Source: Quillaja saponaria
Lineage: Eukaryota > Streptophyta > Magnoliopsida > Fabales > Quillajaceae
DNA length: 64,000 bases
Assembly (NCBI GenBank): GCA_029379385.1
Contig: CM055607.1
Span: 13,826,001-13,890,000 of the forward strand
Reading direction: 5' to 3'
Below, piece after piece: positions 24,049-35,924 of the stretch (position 1 is its first letter; each line of letters begins with the position of its first letter). The notes under the pieces are model-generated. The model ran no database searches and was not told the origin of the DNA. It saw only the letters and a program-made list of their open reading frames with translations. A program made the translations under genes and the position numbers.

Positions 24049-26187
24049 TCATGTAATATTAGGACAATTTGTACGATTGTGTCCCTCCTGCCTACATAAA
24101 CCACACCTATGTTGCCTCGAGGACTCTGTAATATCCATCTCATTATGAATGCGATGTGTTTTCGGCCTACCCTTCTTTCGCAATTTGGACATGTCAGGGG
24201 AGCACATGGGGGAACTGGAATTCTGACCAATAGTCATCGTGCATCACTAGGTTGAATTGTGGAGTTTATACAAGCTCCTGATTTCTCAGTTTATACCATT
24301 CCCCAATAAAGTCTTTATAGTTCAGATGCATGCTTGCACAAGCTGCTATAACATGCGAGCACGGGAGAATGTATTGCTGGGGTTTGTTGCATGTGCAAGT
24401 TCTTTCATTTAAACGCACAGTATGCTGCTTGCCGCCCTTTTGGGCTTGCCATCCACGAAATTGCGTCTTTATTTCAATTATCCCCAAACCGGTATGAAAC
24501 TGTCTTAACTCGTGTCCACTTGCTCTCTCTGCCCAATTTTGGATTTTTTTTTCTATAGTGTCGGTTGTGTATTGATTACCAGCATTTAGCTAAGCATTAA
24601 TGTACGCTTGATGTTCCACAAAATATTTAACATACCGGTAAAATGTCAACCGCACCAATGCAGTGATTCTGACTTGTCGCGCTCCCTTCAAGACATTGTT
24701 CATGCACTCCTCCAAGTTCGTGGTCATGAAGTCAAAGCGCTGACCTCCGTCATGTGCCAATACCCACTGCTCCAACGGAATTCTACCAATCCATGCAGCA
24801 TACTCAGAGTCTAAGCGAACAAACTTCTCAAAAGCCCATAATACTCGTTGGAATATAACTTGTCCAGTATTATTAGTTGAGTTCACTTTCCATTCGAAGC
24901 GTGTGCTGGGATTGGTGATACGAAGTGCATTTAAATATCTAGGAAGCTCATTGTAGGATTCCTCCCAATTACCAAACACATATTTATTGCTTTCTTCTTC
25001 GCTTTGAATATTTTGCTCAAACTTGGACTATAATGGAAGTGATCTTTTATCATTGTAAGCAACACAGCTCCTGGTGTAGTGGGGTCTTCATTTATAGTAT
25101 TTTTGATATATTCAGCAATGATCCCATTGTCCAGATTATAATAATCCTGAGTCATTCCGCTACAAACACAGTTGTGAGCGACATCCAATTTTGTAATCTG
25201 AAACTTTTCAAATCTTTTACTATAATGTCATCACAACCTCCACTTGCAACCCTGTTCGTGGAGCTTGCACCTGATATCCCATGTGTCCTTTTTGAATTCA
25301 ACGACTATGAAAGCCACGTGATTCATAATGTGCCAGTATTTAATCGTATTTTTTAACTCGGCCTTCGTGTTGAACAGCATGCCATTGTAAAATTCATTAT
25401 GCAACTCCCATTGTGCATTTGGAACAATAACAGAGTTTACTGCACGTGCCCTGGCAATGTTCACGTCCGTGTAGAAGGGATTCAGGACATATTCGGCAAA
25501 TAAATCTTCTTTAGGAGCCTCGATAATATCATCATCATCCACTTCAATGTTAAAATGAGGATCAACGTTCAAATCAGGGATATCTTCTCCATAGATAATA
25601 ACATCATTTATACTAGGAGCTTCTGAGTAATTCATCGGTGAATGCTGCCTAGGAGATGCTGATGCTTCTCCTGTATCATGAGAATTGAGCTGATCATATT
25701 GCCGCCTAGTGGTGGGGGATTCCATGAATATGTTTTCAGGAACCGAGTCAAGTGTGTCCTGACTCTGAACACGAGATAGGGACTCACCATGAAGTACGTG
25801 CCTATGTAAATAGATCTCTAAAATAAAACCAGGGCCTTGCGCACTGGCATGCTGTAACATGCTGTACAAGTCCTCATCATCAGCTACTGCAACTAGACTA
25901 TAGTGGGTTGAATTATTAATAGTACTTGGACATCGACAAATTATAGTTAGGTACTCTGTTCTTCTATCAACCTTTAAGGACTTGCATAAACGAACATGAA
26001 ATTCTGCATACTTGATATGCTTGGATACAAGAATGCACTTAACTGGACCTGAATCGTATTCAAGCCCGTTCAAACCAATACGCATCTCACCATTAATGTA
26101 ACACATAATTCCAATTTCTTCCATTATCAAACTTGCACCTTCAAAATGCTTTAAAATATTATAAAATTTCCTCCTTATATTGTTCAT
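24049..26187 (-). pseudogene. MuDR-type transposase of MULE-1 lacking the DDE core
   Basis: N-terminal block 26187-25231 (318 codons) opens MNNIRRKFYNILKHFEGASL, has an acidic linker (IPDLNVDPHFNIEVDDDD) and ends at CKWRL followed by two stops. The MuDR N-terminal region resumes at 25188-24980, shifts frame, and continues at 24979 with FGNWEESYNELPRYL and FQRVLWAFEKFVRLDSEY. The roughly 190 residues with the catalytic D-D-E that should sit between WAF and KFVR are missing. After IPLEQWVLAHDGGQRFDFMT an in-frame TAG follows INA. Next come the SWIM zinc finger (CTCNKPQQYILPCSH, 24487-24266) and a CCHC knuckle (CGLCRQEGHNRTNC, 24237-24049). It cannot catalyse transposition as read. Confidence 0.9.
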
Positions 26188-27568
26188 GAATTCACTAATT
26201 TACATAGATTAACTATAGACTACTAATCATAATAAATGATTCAAATTATAATACCCAAATTACTAATTAATTCAAACATCACAATTAATTCAAATTAAAA
26301 CTATCCAAATTACTAATTAATTCAAACAACACAAATTTATTACTTATAATGTATATTTTAAATTAATTATATTAAAATATTATGGTTTCATCTTTAAGTT
26401 AATTATAAATATTAATTTTTCCTATTATGAATTAATTAAATAATAAAAAATATCATTACATATTAAAACATACAAATACAAAAAAAATCTATTTATCATA
26501 AATATATTACTATAAATTTCCCAAAAAAAAAAAAATACTATTTATAAATTAGTCACTAATTTTAAAATAAAATTACTATTTCTTACAAAATAATAAATTC
26601 ACTATTTATCATAGGTATATTACTTACCATAATTATTATGAATTAATTAAATTTTAATTTCCTAATAAATATATTAATTTAAACGTCACAAAATTACTAA
26701 TTAATTTAAGTGTCACATAATTACTATTTTAAACTTATAAATATTATTTATTAATTTAAACAAGAAAAAGTAAATAATTTATCATATCATAAATATACTA
26801 ATTATTGCAATTATCATAAAAATTACAATTACAACAAATTTTTAATTATAAAAAATAATAAAAATTAATATTTCAACAATTATAATATAAAACTACTGCA
26901 AATATAGGTACATGCATACAACAATAATAAATACAACTTTCTACAAAATAAATACAACTTTATGACTTACCAAATGAGCAAAAAGTATCAAAACCGGCAA
27001 CGTGATTTCAACAATAATCCTACAAAAAAAACTTAGAATAATAGAACATATATATCGATTTTAACATTAAATGGTTTATATAATTTCTATTTATATTTTA
27101 TTTTAAAAAAATTAAATGGTACACGTAATTTAAATAATTAATAATTAAATATTACTAATTATAATAAATAATATAAATTAATCGTAATATATATGATTAA
27201 AATTTGTAAAAATAATATATTGTAAATAAAATTTTCAATAAGAAAGTAATTTAATTTAACTAATAATAATAATAATTTTTTAAATTAAATTTTTTATAAC
27301 TTACCAAGATTTTGCTTGCAAATAAAACGTGAAGGAGATCAAAGAAGGAAGAGCATGAAAATATTAACGGAGGAAAGGGATGAAAGTGATTACAAATAAA
27401 GAAAAATGAGGGATGAATGGGTTGAGTTTGTTGGAGGAGAGTCTGTGAGGAAACGAGGGAAGAAAGGTGAGGAAAGTCTCTGATGAAAGTGAAGAGTAGT
27501 GAGAATACGGGGAAAGTCTCTGATGAAAGTGAGTAGTGAGAGTGATGAAAGTGTGAGAATAATATAAA
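26188..27568. other. AT-rich leader region of MULE-1
   Basis: Long AT-rich stretch between transposase start and right TIR. Readings at 27260-27740 (-) are Pro/Ser/Phe-rich translations of CT-rich TIR sequence, not genes. The transposase promoter should lie here. Confidence 0.55.
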
Positions 27569-28029
27569 GCAGAGCATGATAATTGCGCCCGGGGGGGGGG
27601 GGGGGGGAGGGCGCCGATACGCGAGCACATTTATTGCGCTGGGGAGGGGGACCGGATGTGTGCTGCATCGCTAGGTTGCAGCCTAGCAATGCAACGATGC
27701 AGGCTACCCTGTAACGCATAGTCTGAAACCGACTTTTCAAAAGTCAGTTTCAGGACATTATTTGTCCCTCCGCGGGCACGTCCGAGGGCGACAAACTTTC
27801 AATGAAACCAACTTTTGAAAAGTTGGTTTCAGAGCTAATTTAATTTGGCCAGCGTGGCGCATGAGGTGTGTGCTGTGGGTAAGTGGGGTGACATGATATG
27901 GTGAGTCGGACCCAGAAACCGTTTTTTGAAAATACAGTTTCAGAATTTACCCCATTTTGGCTATTAAACTAAAAAAATTACCATTTTGTATAAAAATCCT
28001 AGAATTTGGACCCTTATGTCCAAAAACCC
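27569..28029. repeat. MULE-1 right terminal inverted repeat
   Basis: About 461 bp, the partner of the left TIR. It is longer because the TTTTGAAAA palindrome segment is present twice (about 27725-27750 and 27803-27832), separated by GC-rich sequence absent on the left, and because of a long G run at 27591-27607. Confidence 0.9.
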
Positions 28030-28349
28030 TGGTCTTGGGCGTTATTGAAGTATTCCAATTAAACTGTCACATCCACCAATTTTCGTTTGAGAGGCTGTCA
28101 GAAATAATAATTTTCCCTGAAAATTTTCAGACATTTAAGGTTCCTAAGAGAGTGAGGTAGTGGGCCAGTGAGATTGTTGCTGTAGGCGACAAACTCAACC
28201 AGTGAAGACAAGTTTTCAAACCCATCTAGAAGAGAACCTGCAAACCTATAGTTGCATATATTCAAATTTCTCAAAAATGACTGTTTGCAGATCTTGGAAG
28301 ACTAGTTTCCTTTCTTGCACAAGAAAGAAGATGGAAGGAGTCCTAATTC
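28030..28349 (-). pseudogene. LRR receptor-like kinase fragment, upstream half
   Basis: On the minus strand, diverged LRR strings are readable in shifting frames (for example NNLTGPLP-like and LKCLK-like segments), ending with an AQD-type residue run at the MULE-1 target duplication. Removing MULE-1 and one TSD copy joins it to the half at 19286-19682 in the register expected of an LRR array. Several stops show it is dead. Confidence 0.65.
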
Positions 28350-28920
28350 TACTAAAAAGTCACACAATTTAAGTTAATTAGTGTTTTTTATCCTAATTAA
28401 ATCCTAATCATTAAATATTAATAATAAACATGTCACCTATCTAGGTATGTACTTAGGAGTATTAGGAGAAAAGTATAATAGAGAAAAGCTAAGTCCTTAA
28501 TTTATAATCCTTATTAAAATTAGTATGATTATTAATTATATTTTAAATGATATAACTTAATATTATGATAATTGTAAGTTTAATCTTGTATAATTACAAT
28601 TATTATATGATGTGTCAATTATTATTTATGATTAATTAGTTTTAACATATGCATTAAGTTTATTTATTTATTTATTTTTGTTCATTTGAAAGGGTAGACG
28701 TTGATAAACATTCACTCACGTTGGTTGGGGAATTCCAGCAGCCTGGTATGTGAGTGGAGTGGATGTTATACCAAGAGCAAGTGATTTTGACGTATTATGG
28801 TAGAAATTCCTTGCATGTATCTACTATTACATTGAAGTTTGTATTCAGTGTTGGTAGACGTTTAATCTAGTCCAAATTGCAATAGACTAAATACAGAAAC
28901 GGTAGAGGCAATGATGTGTC

Positions 28921-28957
28921 CTCAATACTCAATACTCAATACTCAATACTCAATACT
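28921..28957. repeat. Minisatellite of the 7-mer CTCAATA, about five copies
   Basis: CTCAATA is repeated about five times directly against the left end of a small TIR element. One copy, ACTCAATA, is also found just beyond the element's right end (29629-29636). Confidence 0.9.
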
Positions 28958-29628
28958 AAGGGTGTGCACGGGTCGGTTCGGTCCGGGTAGTGATAAATTT
29001 TTGAATTCGAATCGAATTTATTGGATATTTCAATTAACTACCCGAAACCGAACCGATAATGAAAAATACCCAAAATTAACCGAACCTGAAAAATTAACCC
29101 CTACTTCAATTCGGGTAATGCATTACCCGAAAAATAACATATCAACCTAATTTCAATCAAAATAAACTCATTACCTTCCAATAATTCTTCAACTATTATA
29201 CTAAATAAAATCATAAAAAAACTAATTTAACTTTTATACTTAAATAATCATCTTAAACATAATAAAATTCAAAACTAAATCACAATAATACAATTATCCA
29301 CTAATAAAAAGCTTAACAAGTTCATAAAATTATATTACTTATATCTATATTCATTAAATTATATAATAATTTATTTATTTTTGGTAAAATTAGATATCTT
29401 ATATCTATATTCATTAAATTATATAATAATTTTTTTTAATATATAAATTTGGGTAACCATGGGTAACTATTATATTTTAATAAATTACCCATATCTGAAC
29501 CGAAATTTTCGGGTCTTCAATTTAGATACCCATAACCGAACTAAAATACATGAACACTCGAAATTACCCAAACCGAATATCCTGTTCGGTTTGGATTTTC
29601 GGGTATACTGGGTTCGTTACACACCCCT
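28958..29628. mobile_element. Small non-autonomous TIR element, hAT-like ends
   Basis: The left end AAGGGTGTGCACGGGTCGG and the inverted right end AGGGGTGTGTAACGAACCC match the (T)AGGGGTGTG-type termini common in plant non-autonomous hAT-like elements. Inner subterminal copies of CGGGTA and CCGAACC occur on both sides. An internal ~62-bp direct repeat (CTTATATCTATATTCATT at 29338 and 29400) is present. No coding capacity. ACTCAATA flanks both ends approximately, as expected of an 8-bp target duplication. Confidence 0.65.
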
Positions 29629-30274
29629 ACTCAATAGTGTCTGTTGGTTAGTGAAAGTAATATATTTTTATTATTCAATTAGTATATTTTTACTTTATGC
29701 TTATTGTTTCTATTTTATTGTTTGTAGTAGTGACAAGACAGATGATTTGGTGGATGCATTTGATGATCTCAATTTTAAAGGCTCCACTAATACTTAAGTC
29801 TAGGAGATATTTTCTTTTAGTTTTTTAATAGTTTACTTTATTTTATGAAACACCCTTCACGTTTTCTTTTTATATCAAATGTATTTCTCATTGTAGTTAC
29901 TTGCCTACATCTTGGTGAGTGGTTCGTGAGGCTTGATTTCGTGAGACTTGATTAAAAGATTGCTGGATATATATATATTTTTTTTCTTTTTGAAAGTTGA
30001 GAAAATGTTGGAGGGACAAATCCCATTCAAATCATTTTCTCAACCTCTAAATTAAAGGTTCAATGATTCTTACACTTTATCATCATGTTATGCTATTTAT
30101 AATATTTTATACACATGATTCCAAATGTTATACTAAATAATTTTCAAAAAATTGAAAAGTTATTTTTCTTTTCATCCAAACTAGTAAAATAATGTTCATG
30201 ACCACGTACAAGTATTATATATTTATGTCTTTTGTTTACATAACTTGTAATTTTTTACATTTTACCTATTACAA

Positions 30275-30880
30275 GGTAAATTTTTCCTTAAAAAATCAAT
30301 AATATAGTAAAAAAAAGAAAAGAAAAAGATTGTTTTTTATTATTTCATTTTGCTAGTATATATAAACACATTTTTATTTTTTTATTTTTGTCTTTTTTAT
30401 TTTTGACATTCTTCATTACAGATGTAACACTTACAACTTTTTCTAGGTTTTCAAGTTTTCTATTTTTTTCTCACATATTTTTATGTGATTTAAACTTTCT
30501 TGGAGGTTTTTTCTTCCATTTTTTTCATGTAAACCTTTTTGGTTTTGATCTATTACAACCAAATTCCCAATCGTCTTTGAGAAGCTTGGTGCAATATCTG
30601 TCACCTACTTATTTCTTGACTTGTTTAGTTGCTTTAGCAGTGAGACAACGATCTAGGACCTGCCTAATTGCATATTTAATTATGTTACCTAAGATATCTT
30701 CTCCATTAGTTTTTTCTAAGAATGATTTACATGTATTATTACATAATTCATCCCATGGAGGAGGTAAATTTTTCCGTAAAAAATCAATAATATAGTTAAA
30801 AAAAAAAAAAAAGATTGTTTTTAATTATTTCATTTTTCTAGTATATATAAACACGTTTTTATTTTTGTCTTTTTTGTTTT
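30275..30880. repeat. Pair of ~120-bp direct repeats 488 bp apart
   Basis: GGTAAATTTTTCC begins copies at 30275 and 30763. Both continue through AAAAAATCAATAATATAGT, an A-rich tract, GATTGTTTTT and CTAGTATATATAAACAC. The intervening 370 bp has no recognised coding content. They look like a segmental tandem duplication rather than LTRs. Confidence 0.75.
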
Positions 30881-33203
30881 TCTTTCTTCATTAATTATTA
30901 TAATTTTTTTTTTTAAATTTCGTCCTCTTCTTCACAATTATATATATATAAATATACACACACGCTAATGTTCTATTTTTACTTTGAAATGATTTTTCAT
31001 TTTAAATTTCAATAGAAAAAGTAAATGACAAAAGAAGTTAAGAATGAGGCTTATATATAGGCATAAACATAATGAAATAATTACCATTTTTTTTTAAATA
31101 TACAATTTTCTTATAAAAAAAAAATAATAATAATAAGATTTGAATGTTAAATTAATTTATACATAAAATAAGGTATATATTATGATTTTTTTTTTTTCAG
31201 ATTTATCTGTGAAATCTAAATTGCATGGACAAATCTTAAAAAGTTACTAGTAGAAAGAAGAAACTAGAGTTGTCGAATGAAAGAGTCTTGCCGCTCAAGA
31301 TGCATCTGCTCATCAAATCATGAGTTACTTTTTGCTTGAACAGGGATATGATGCATATGAGTGACACGCATACGTACAATTCCGTTATTTTAATTGAAAA
31401 TGTTACCTTTTCCCTATTTTTTAAACTACATGGTTTAGTGTAATATTTTGAACATTCACATAAAGGCTGGAATTAATTTAAAGTGATTGAAAATAGGTAG
31501 ACTATTTCAATCATGTTCTCAATTATTTCAATTAAGATAATCATATATTAAATATTATTGGTTGAATTAAGATATAATTAGTTATATTTATGCTTTAATT
31601 TTAAGACATTGATTGTCTTGTAAGCCTATAAATTAAAGGCTCTAATATTGTAAAGAGTGAGTGAGTGAACTTAAAAAATAGCCATGTAATAAATTTATGT
31701 TAAACTTTATTTTTTATTTTTAATTATTTTTCTTTTTAATTTATGTTAAAGTATTATTAATTCAGTTCTAAGGCTTTATTGAAATTAAACTAATTATTTT
31801 TACAGAAACAAATTTAATTAAAAAACTAAAATTGAATTATTTCTACAATAAAAAAAAAAAAATTCTATCGGTAACAAGTTGGAGCAAGGATCAAAATGTT
31901 ATTTCTTGATACAATATCGTTTAGTCTGTACATGAAAACGTATCGGAAACATTATGAAAATGGTGCATAATTCTAGAAACATATAGATATATGAAAAAAT
32001 ATTATGTAATATTTATGAAAATTTGTAATGTACAATGATTAATTGTGCATGTTTAAGTTTAAAAGTTTGATTTGTCTCTTCACATCATTTATATTTTCCT
32101 TTTACATATTTAATCTCAATCATTTATTAAATTATACATAATAGACTCAATACATAATAACTAAATTAAATGATAAAATTTAGAAATAATACTTACATTT
32201 AACTTTTTTTTTTTTTACTGTCATTTGACCCTTCATATAATAATTTTTTTTTTAACTTATAGTTATTATACTTAGAAAATCTAATTGTATAATTTATAAA
32301 TGCAATTTAGTTTACATAACTTAATTGGTTATAATTAAGTATAAATATGTAAAAACAAAAGTAACAAATTTTTTTAGTAATAAATTTAAATTGAAAAAAT
32401 ATGAACTCTTAGTAAATATTAAAAACAAACATTTAGACAGAAAAATAATTAAAATAAATTATTTTTCTTTTATGAATTAAAAACTATATATCACTAGATA
32501 CTTCTTTGTTAATTCTTGACATTGATCTCCATTATTACTTTTTTTTTCTTTCTATTGACAATAAGACAATATTTAAAAAATATATAAACAATTAAAATTT
32601 GTAAGATAAGGTATCTAGAAATATCACAAATGTCTGATCATATCCTTGAATATAATTAGACACCAACAAGTATTCATAGATACAGTTGAATATCGATAGT
32701 AATTAAATGATTTCGTATTCGTAACTCGAGATATGGTTGGAGGGATAAGGTTGAAATATTTTAAAAGGTGAAGGGAAAAAAAAATTATAATGGTAATAAG
32801 TTGGAGGGATAATATAAATTTTTTTTTAAAAGGTAAAAAGTAAAAATGAAAAAAAAAAATTCATAAGGGTAACAAGCTGAGGGATAAACTAGGAATTAAC
32901 AAAAAAGATGAATTTATCATTAAACAAACATGTCGAAAAACTTAGTTAACCATTGTAATATATATGTTTAAATTCCTATCTAATAAACCAAAGTATATTT
33001 ACAGCAAAAAAAGAAAAGAAAAGAAAACCTAAAGTATCCACAAGCTTATTTGATTTAAATTTAATGCAATAGAAAAAAAAATTACAATTTTTTGACATAT
33101 AAATTTGCTCATAATTATCAGTTGGAAAGCTGAAACTCATCTCATCCACACATTGCCAAATTTTTCAGGTAAATAAAGTACAAAAAATTGCCTAGAAAAT
33201 TCA

Positions 33204-33335
33204 GAATTTTTGGACAAAAGGGTTTAACTTTTCAAACTTATACCCAAAATGGTAGGTTGCAAAACAAAATAATCAAAATGGGATAAGTCATGATCCAGAT
33301 TTTCAAAATTCGGATTCTCCCTGCCATGTCACCCT
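33204..33335. repeat. MULE-2 left terminal inverted repeat
   Basis: About 130 bp pairing with the right end, sharing CAAAATGGTAGGTT, GGATAAGT and CATGTCACCC. An 18-nt insertion near the tip (about 33216-33233) is absent on the right. Near-palindromes with TTTTCAAAATTCGG at about 33300 and TTTTGAAAATCCGG at about 33373 lie in and just inside it. Confidence 0.85.
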
Positions 33336-35924
33336 CCACCATGTGTTGCATGAGGGAACAATGAATCAGGATTTTGAAAATCCGGATTCAGTGTTGGCTG
33401 TTTCACGTCAAGGATTGCCAGCTTCTCCCCCCTCTACAAGTGTCTTCTCTTTGAATGAAAGTCACAAAAAAAATCAAAGGTTGCATGCATGCCTTCAAAA
33501 AAAAAAAAAAAAAATCTCTTATTCTTCCCTCCACTACTTTTTCCTTTCTTCCCCTCGTGATCATAACTCCATCAATTTCTTCTTCCCTCCCTTATGCATA
33601 TAATACCCCTTTCTCCTTTCTCCTTTCTCCTTTCTCATCTTCATCTCTTCCAAATATATACACACTTTGCAATTGCTTTCTATATTTTCTTCTTCCATCT
33701 AAACATGCTCTTCTCCTCTCTTCCAAATTTTATTTTTCCATGCACTATTTTTCCCACACATTCACACTTTCTCATTATATTTAGGTAAGCCATTATATTT
33801 TTAGTTTGAAAATTTGAAATTATTTTTAGTTGTTAAGTTGAAATTAATTATTTAGTTGTTATTAGATTTTTTTATTTTTTATTTTGGTAATTTTTTCACT
33901 GTTAGTAATTTTATACTAATTAGTGATTTTGTTGAATTATATTTATTATACATTATATTATGAATTATTAGTAAAAAAAAATTATTGTTAGTAATGTTAT
34001 ACTAATTAGTGACTTTCTTGAAATTATATTTATGCTATTTAGTAATTTAATTATTTTTAGTAATTTTATGTTTTAATGTTTAATCATATATATTATAATT
34101 GATGAAATTATAATTAGTAGTGTTTTAAATCATTAATTGTTAGTGAGATTAAGTATACCATTTAATATTTAAAAAATTGAAACTGAAATTATGTATACCA
34201 TTTAATATTAAAAAAAATTTGAAAATTTCAAAGTGGAAAACATTATCACTATTCATTAATTTGTTGATACATATTTTAATGTTCTAATTGAGTTTATTCA
34301 AATTTTTTTAGGGTTATTGCTTACTTTCATTTGACGGTGTTGACACTTCTTGCTTCTTACAGGTAAGTCATAAACAATAATTAATTTTGTAGAAAATCAT
34401 ATTTATCATTCTTGTTAGATTTATCTATATTTGTTGTAGTTTTATATTATAATTGTTTAAGTAATAATTTTTATGATATGTTATAATTAAGAATTTGTTG
34501 AAATTGTAATTTTTATGATAATTGCAATAATTAGTATATTTATGATATATTAGTAATTTTATAGGTTTAAAATAGTAATCTTGTAAGATTTAAAATAATT
34601 ATTAATTTTTTGATGTTTAAATTAATTAGTAGTTTTATAGTAATTCTATACTATTTACCATAAGTTGACGACTTACGATAATTAGAATTTTCTTTGATAT
34701 GATAGATTTGATTATAAAGTATTAGTGATGAGAATTACTAGTTAACTTAGTAAATTGGTGAAATTATAATTAGTTATTATTTTATTAGCAAATTTATACT
34801 AATATATTTATGATAATTCCCTAATTTATTTATTAGCAAATTATAATTTGTTGAGATTATAATTGTATAATAATCATGGTAATTAATATATTTTTGATAA
34901 ATATTATTTTAATATAATTAATTTATTATATATTATAATTATTATTGAGTATTTTTATGTTTTAAAGTTTAATCATTAATATTATTATTTAATGTAGAGT
35001 AATTGGTGAAACTATAATTTATATTATAAATTATAACTAGTAATCTTGTTGAAATAATATATTTTAATATATGTAATTTATATTATATATTATAATTAGT
35101 AGTTTTGTTAAAATTGTAATTTTTATGATAATTAAAATATTTATGATATATTAGTGATTTTGGTAAGTTTATATTAATTAGCAGTTTTATAGTATATTTA
35201 TTTATGATAAATAGTAATATTAAACTTAGTGATTGGAGCTACTAGTTAACTTAGTAAATTAGTGAAATTATAATTAGTTATTATTTTTATTAGAAAATTT
35301 ATACTAAATAGTACCATTGTTGAAAATTTAATTTTATAATAATTATGGTAATTAATATATTTATGATAAACAGTGATTTTATTAATTTTAGTATTTTAAT
35401 GTCTTAAAGTTTAATCATATATATTACTATTTGATGTAGAGTAATTTTTATGATAATTAGGATATATATGATATATTAATGATTTTGGTAAGTTTAAATT
35501 AATTACCAGTTTTATAATATATTTATTTATGATAAATATTAATATTAAACTTAGTGATTGGAATTACTAGTTAACTTAGTAAGTTAGTGAGTTATTATTT
35601 TTTTTAGCAAATTTATATTAAATAGTGCCTTTGTTAAAATTATTATTTTATAATAATTATGATAATTAATATATTGATGATAATTATTAATTATATTATG
35701 ATATTTATTATAATTATTATAATTAATTTATAATTTATAAGTTGTATGATAAGTCATGAACAATCACAATTAGGGATTGTGATTTTACGATAGTTGTAAA
35801 TTATATGATAAATGGGGAATTAGTATATCTACTATAATTAAGTATTTTACGATAATTAGTATATCTATGTGAATTAATGAGTTTATTAACAATTTAAAGA
35901 CAAAAGCTTATTATTTTTAGGATT
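33336..35924. other. AT-rich leader of MULE-2
   Basis: CT-rich sequence (33420-33790) followed by very AT-rich DNA made of repeated TTATGATA/TTAGTAATTTTA-like phrases. ORFs at 33343-33788 are translations of the CT-rich tract. Corresponds to the leader region of MULE-1; no gene seen. Confidence 0.55.

Larger units (their letters stand above)
19683..28029 (-). mobile_element. MULE-1: MuDR-type element with transposase, plant-mobile-domain gene and a third ORF
   Basis: The 8.35-kb element is bounded by the 10-bp duplication TGGTCTTGGG (19673-19682 and 28030-28039). Its ends match as inverted repeats (GGGTTTTTGGACA). All genes lie on the minus strand in the order transposase (26187-24049), PMD gene (23747-21635), third ORF (about 21300-20841). 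AT-rich leader DNA lies at 26190-27300 and an AT-rich tail at 20100-20830. Coding parts carry stops, frameshifts and a lost catalytic core, so it is not autonomous as it stands. It is inserted into the LRR fragment of an older Pack-MULE-like element. Confidence 0.92.
19131..28496. mobile_element. Pack-MULE-like element carrying an LRR-RLK fragment, split by MULE-1
   Basis: An outer pair of inverted repeats, 19131-19277 (opening GACTCAGCTC) and 28358-28496 (closing AGCTAAGTCC), is bounded by a 9-bp direct duplication TTAATTTAT at 19122-19130 and 28497-28505. Without the inner MULE-1 and its duplicated target the element is about 1.0 kb. Between the TIRs lies a minus-strand LRR receptor-kinase fragment with no transposase. 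A TIR pair, a 9-bp duplication and a captured gene piece are the definition of a Pack-MULE. It lies 72 bp beyond the MTP11 stop, so probably in the MTP11 3' UTR region. Confidence 0.8.
28506..33194. other. AT-rich intergenic region between the two MULE insertions
   Basis: No host gene seen. It contains a minisatellite and a small TIR element (28921-29628), a pair of direct repeats (30275 and 30763) and many homopolymer tracts. The ORF at 30388-30795 is a Phe/Leu/Ser-rich reading between those repeats. An exon-like ending at about 29730-29797 (SDKTDDLVDAFDDLNFKGST, stop) is preceded by a TTTGTAG acceptor-like site but has no recognisable family. Confidence 0.5.

Noticed and set aside
27260..27740. 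Pro-rich ORFs at the MULE-1 right end
   Set aside because: They translate the C/G homopolymer and TIR palindromes; overlapping frames and no conservation on the left TIR.
30275..30880. Direct repeats as LTRs of a small retroelement
   Set aside because: Only ~120 bp each, 370 bp between, no primer-binding site, polypurine tract or coding remnant; a local duplication is simpler.
33343..33788. Three overlapping ORFs near the MULE-2 left end
   Set aside because: Ser/Phe/Leu-rich translations of a CT-rich low-complexity tract in three frames.
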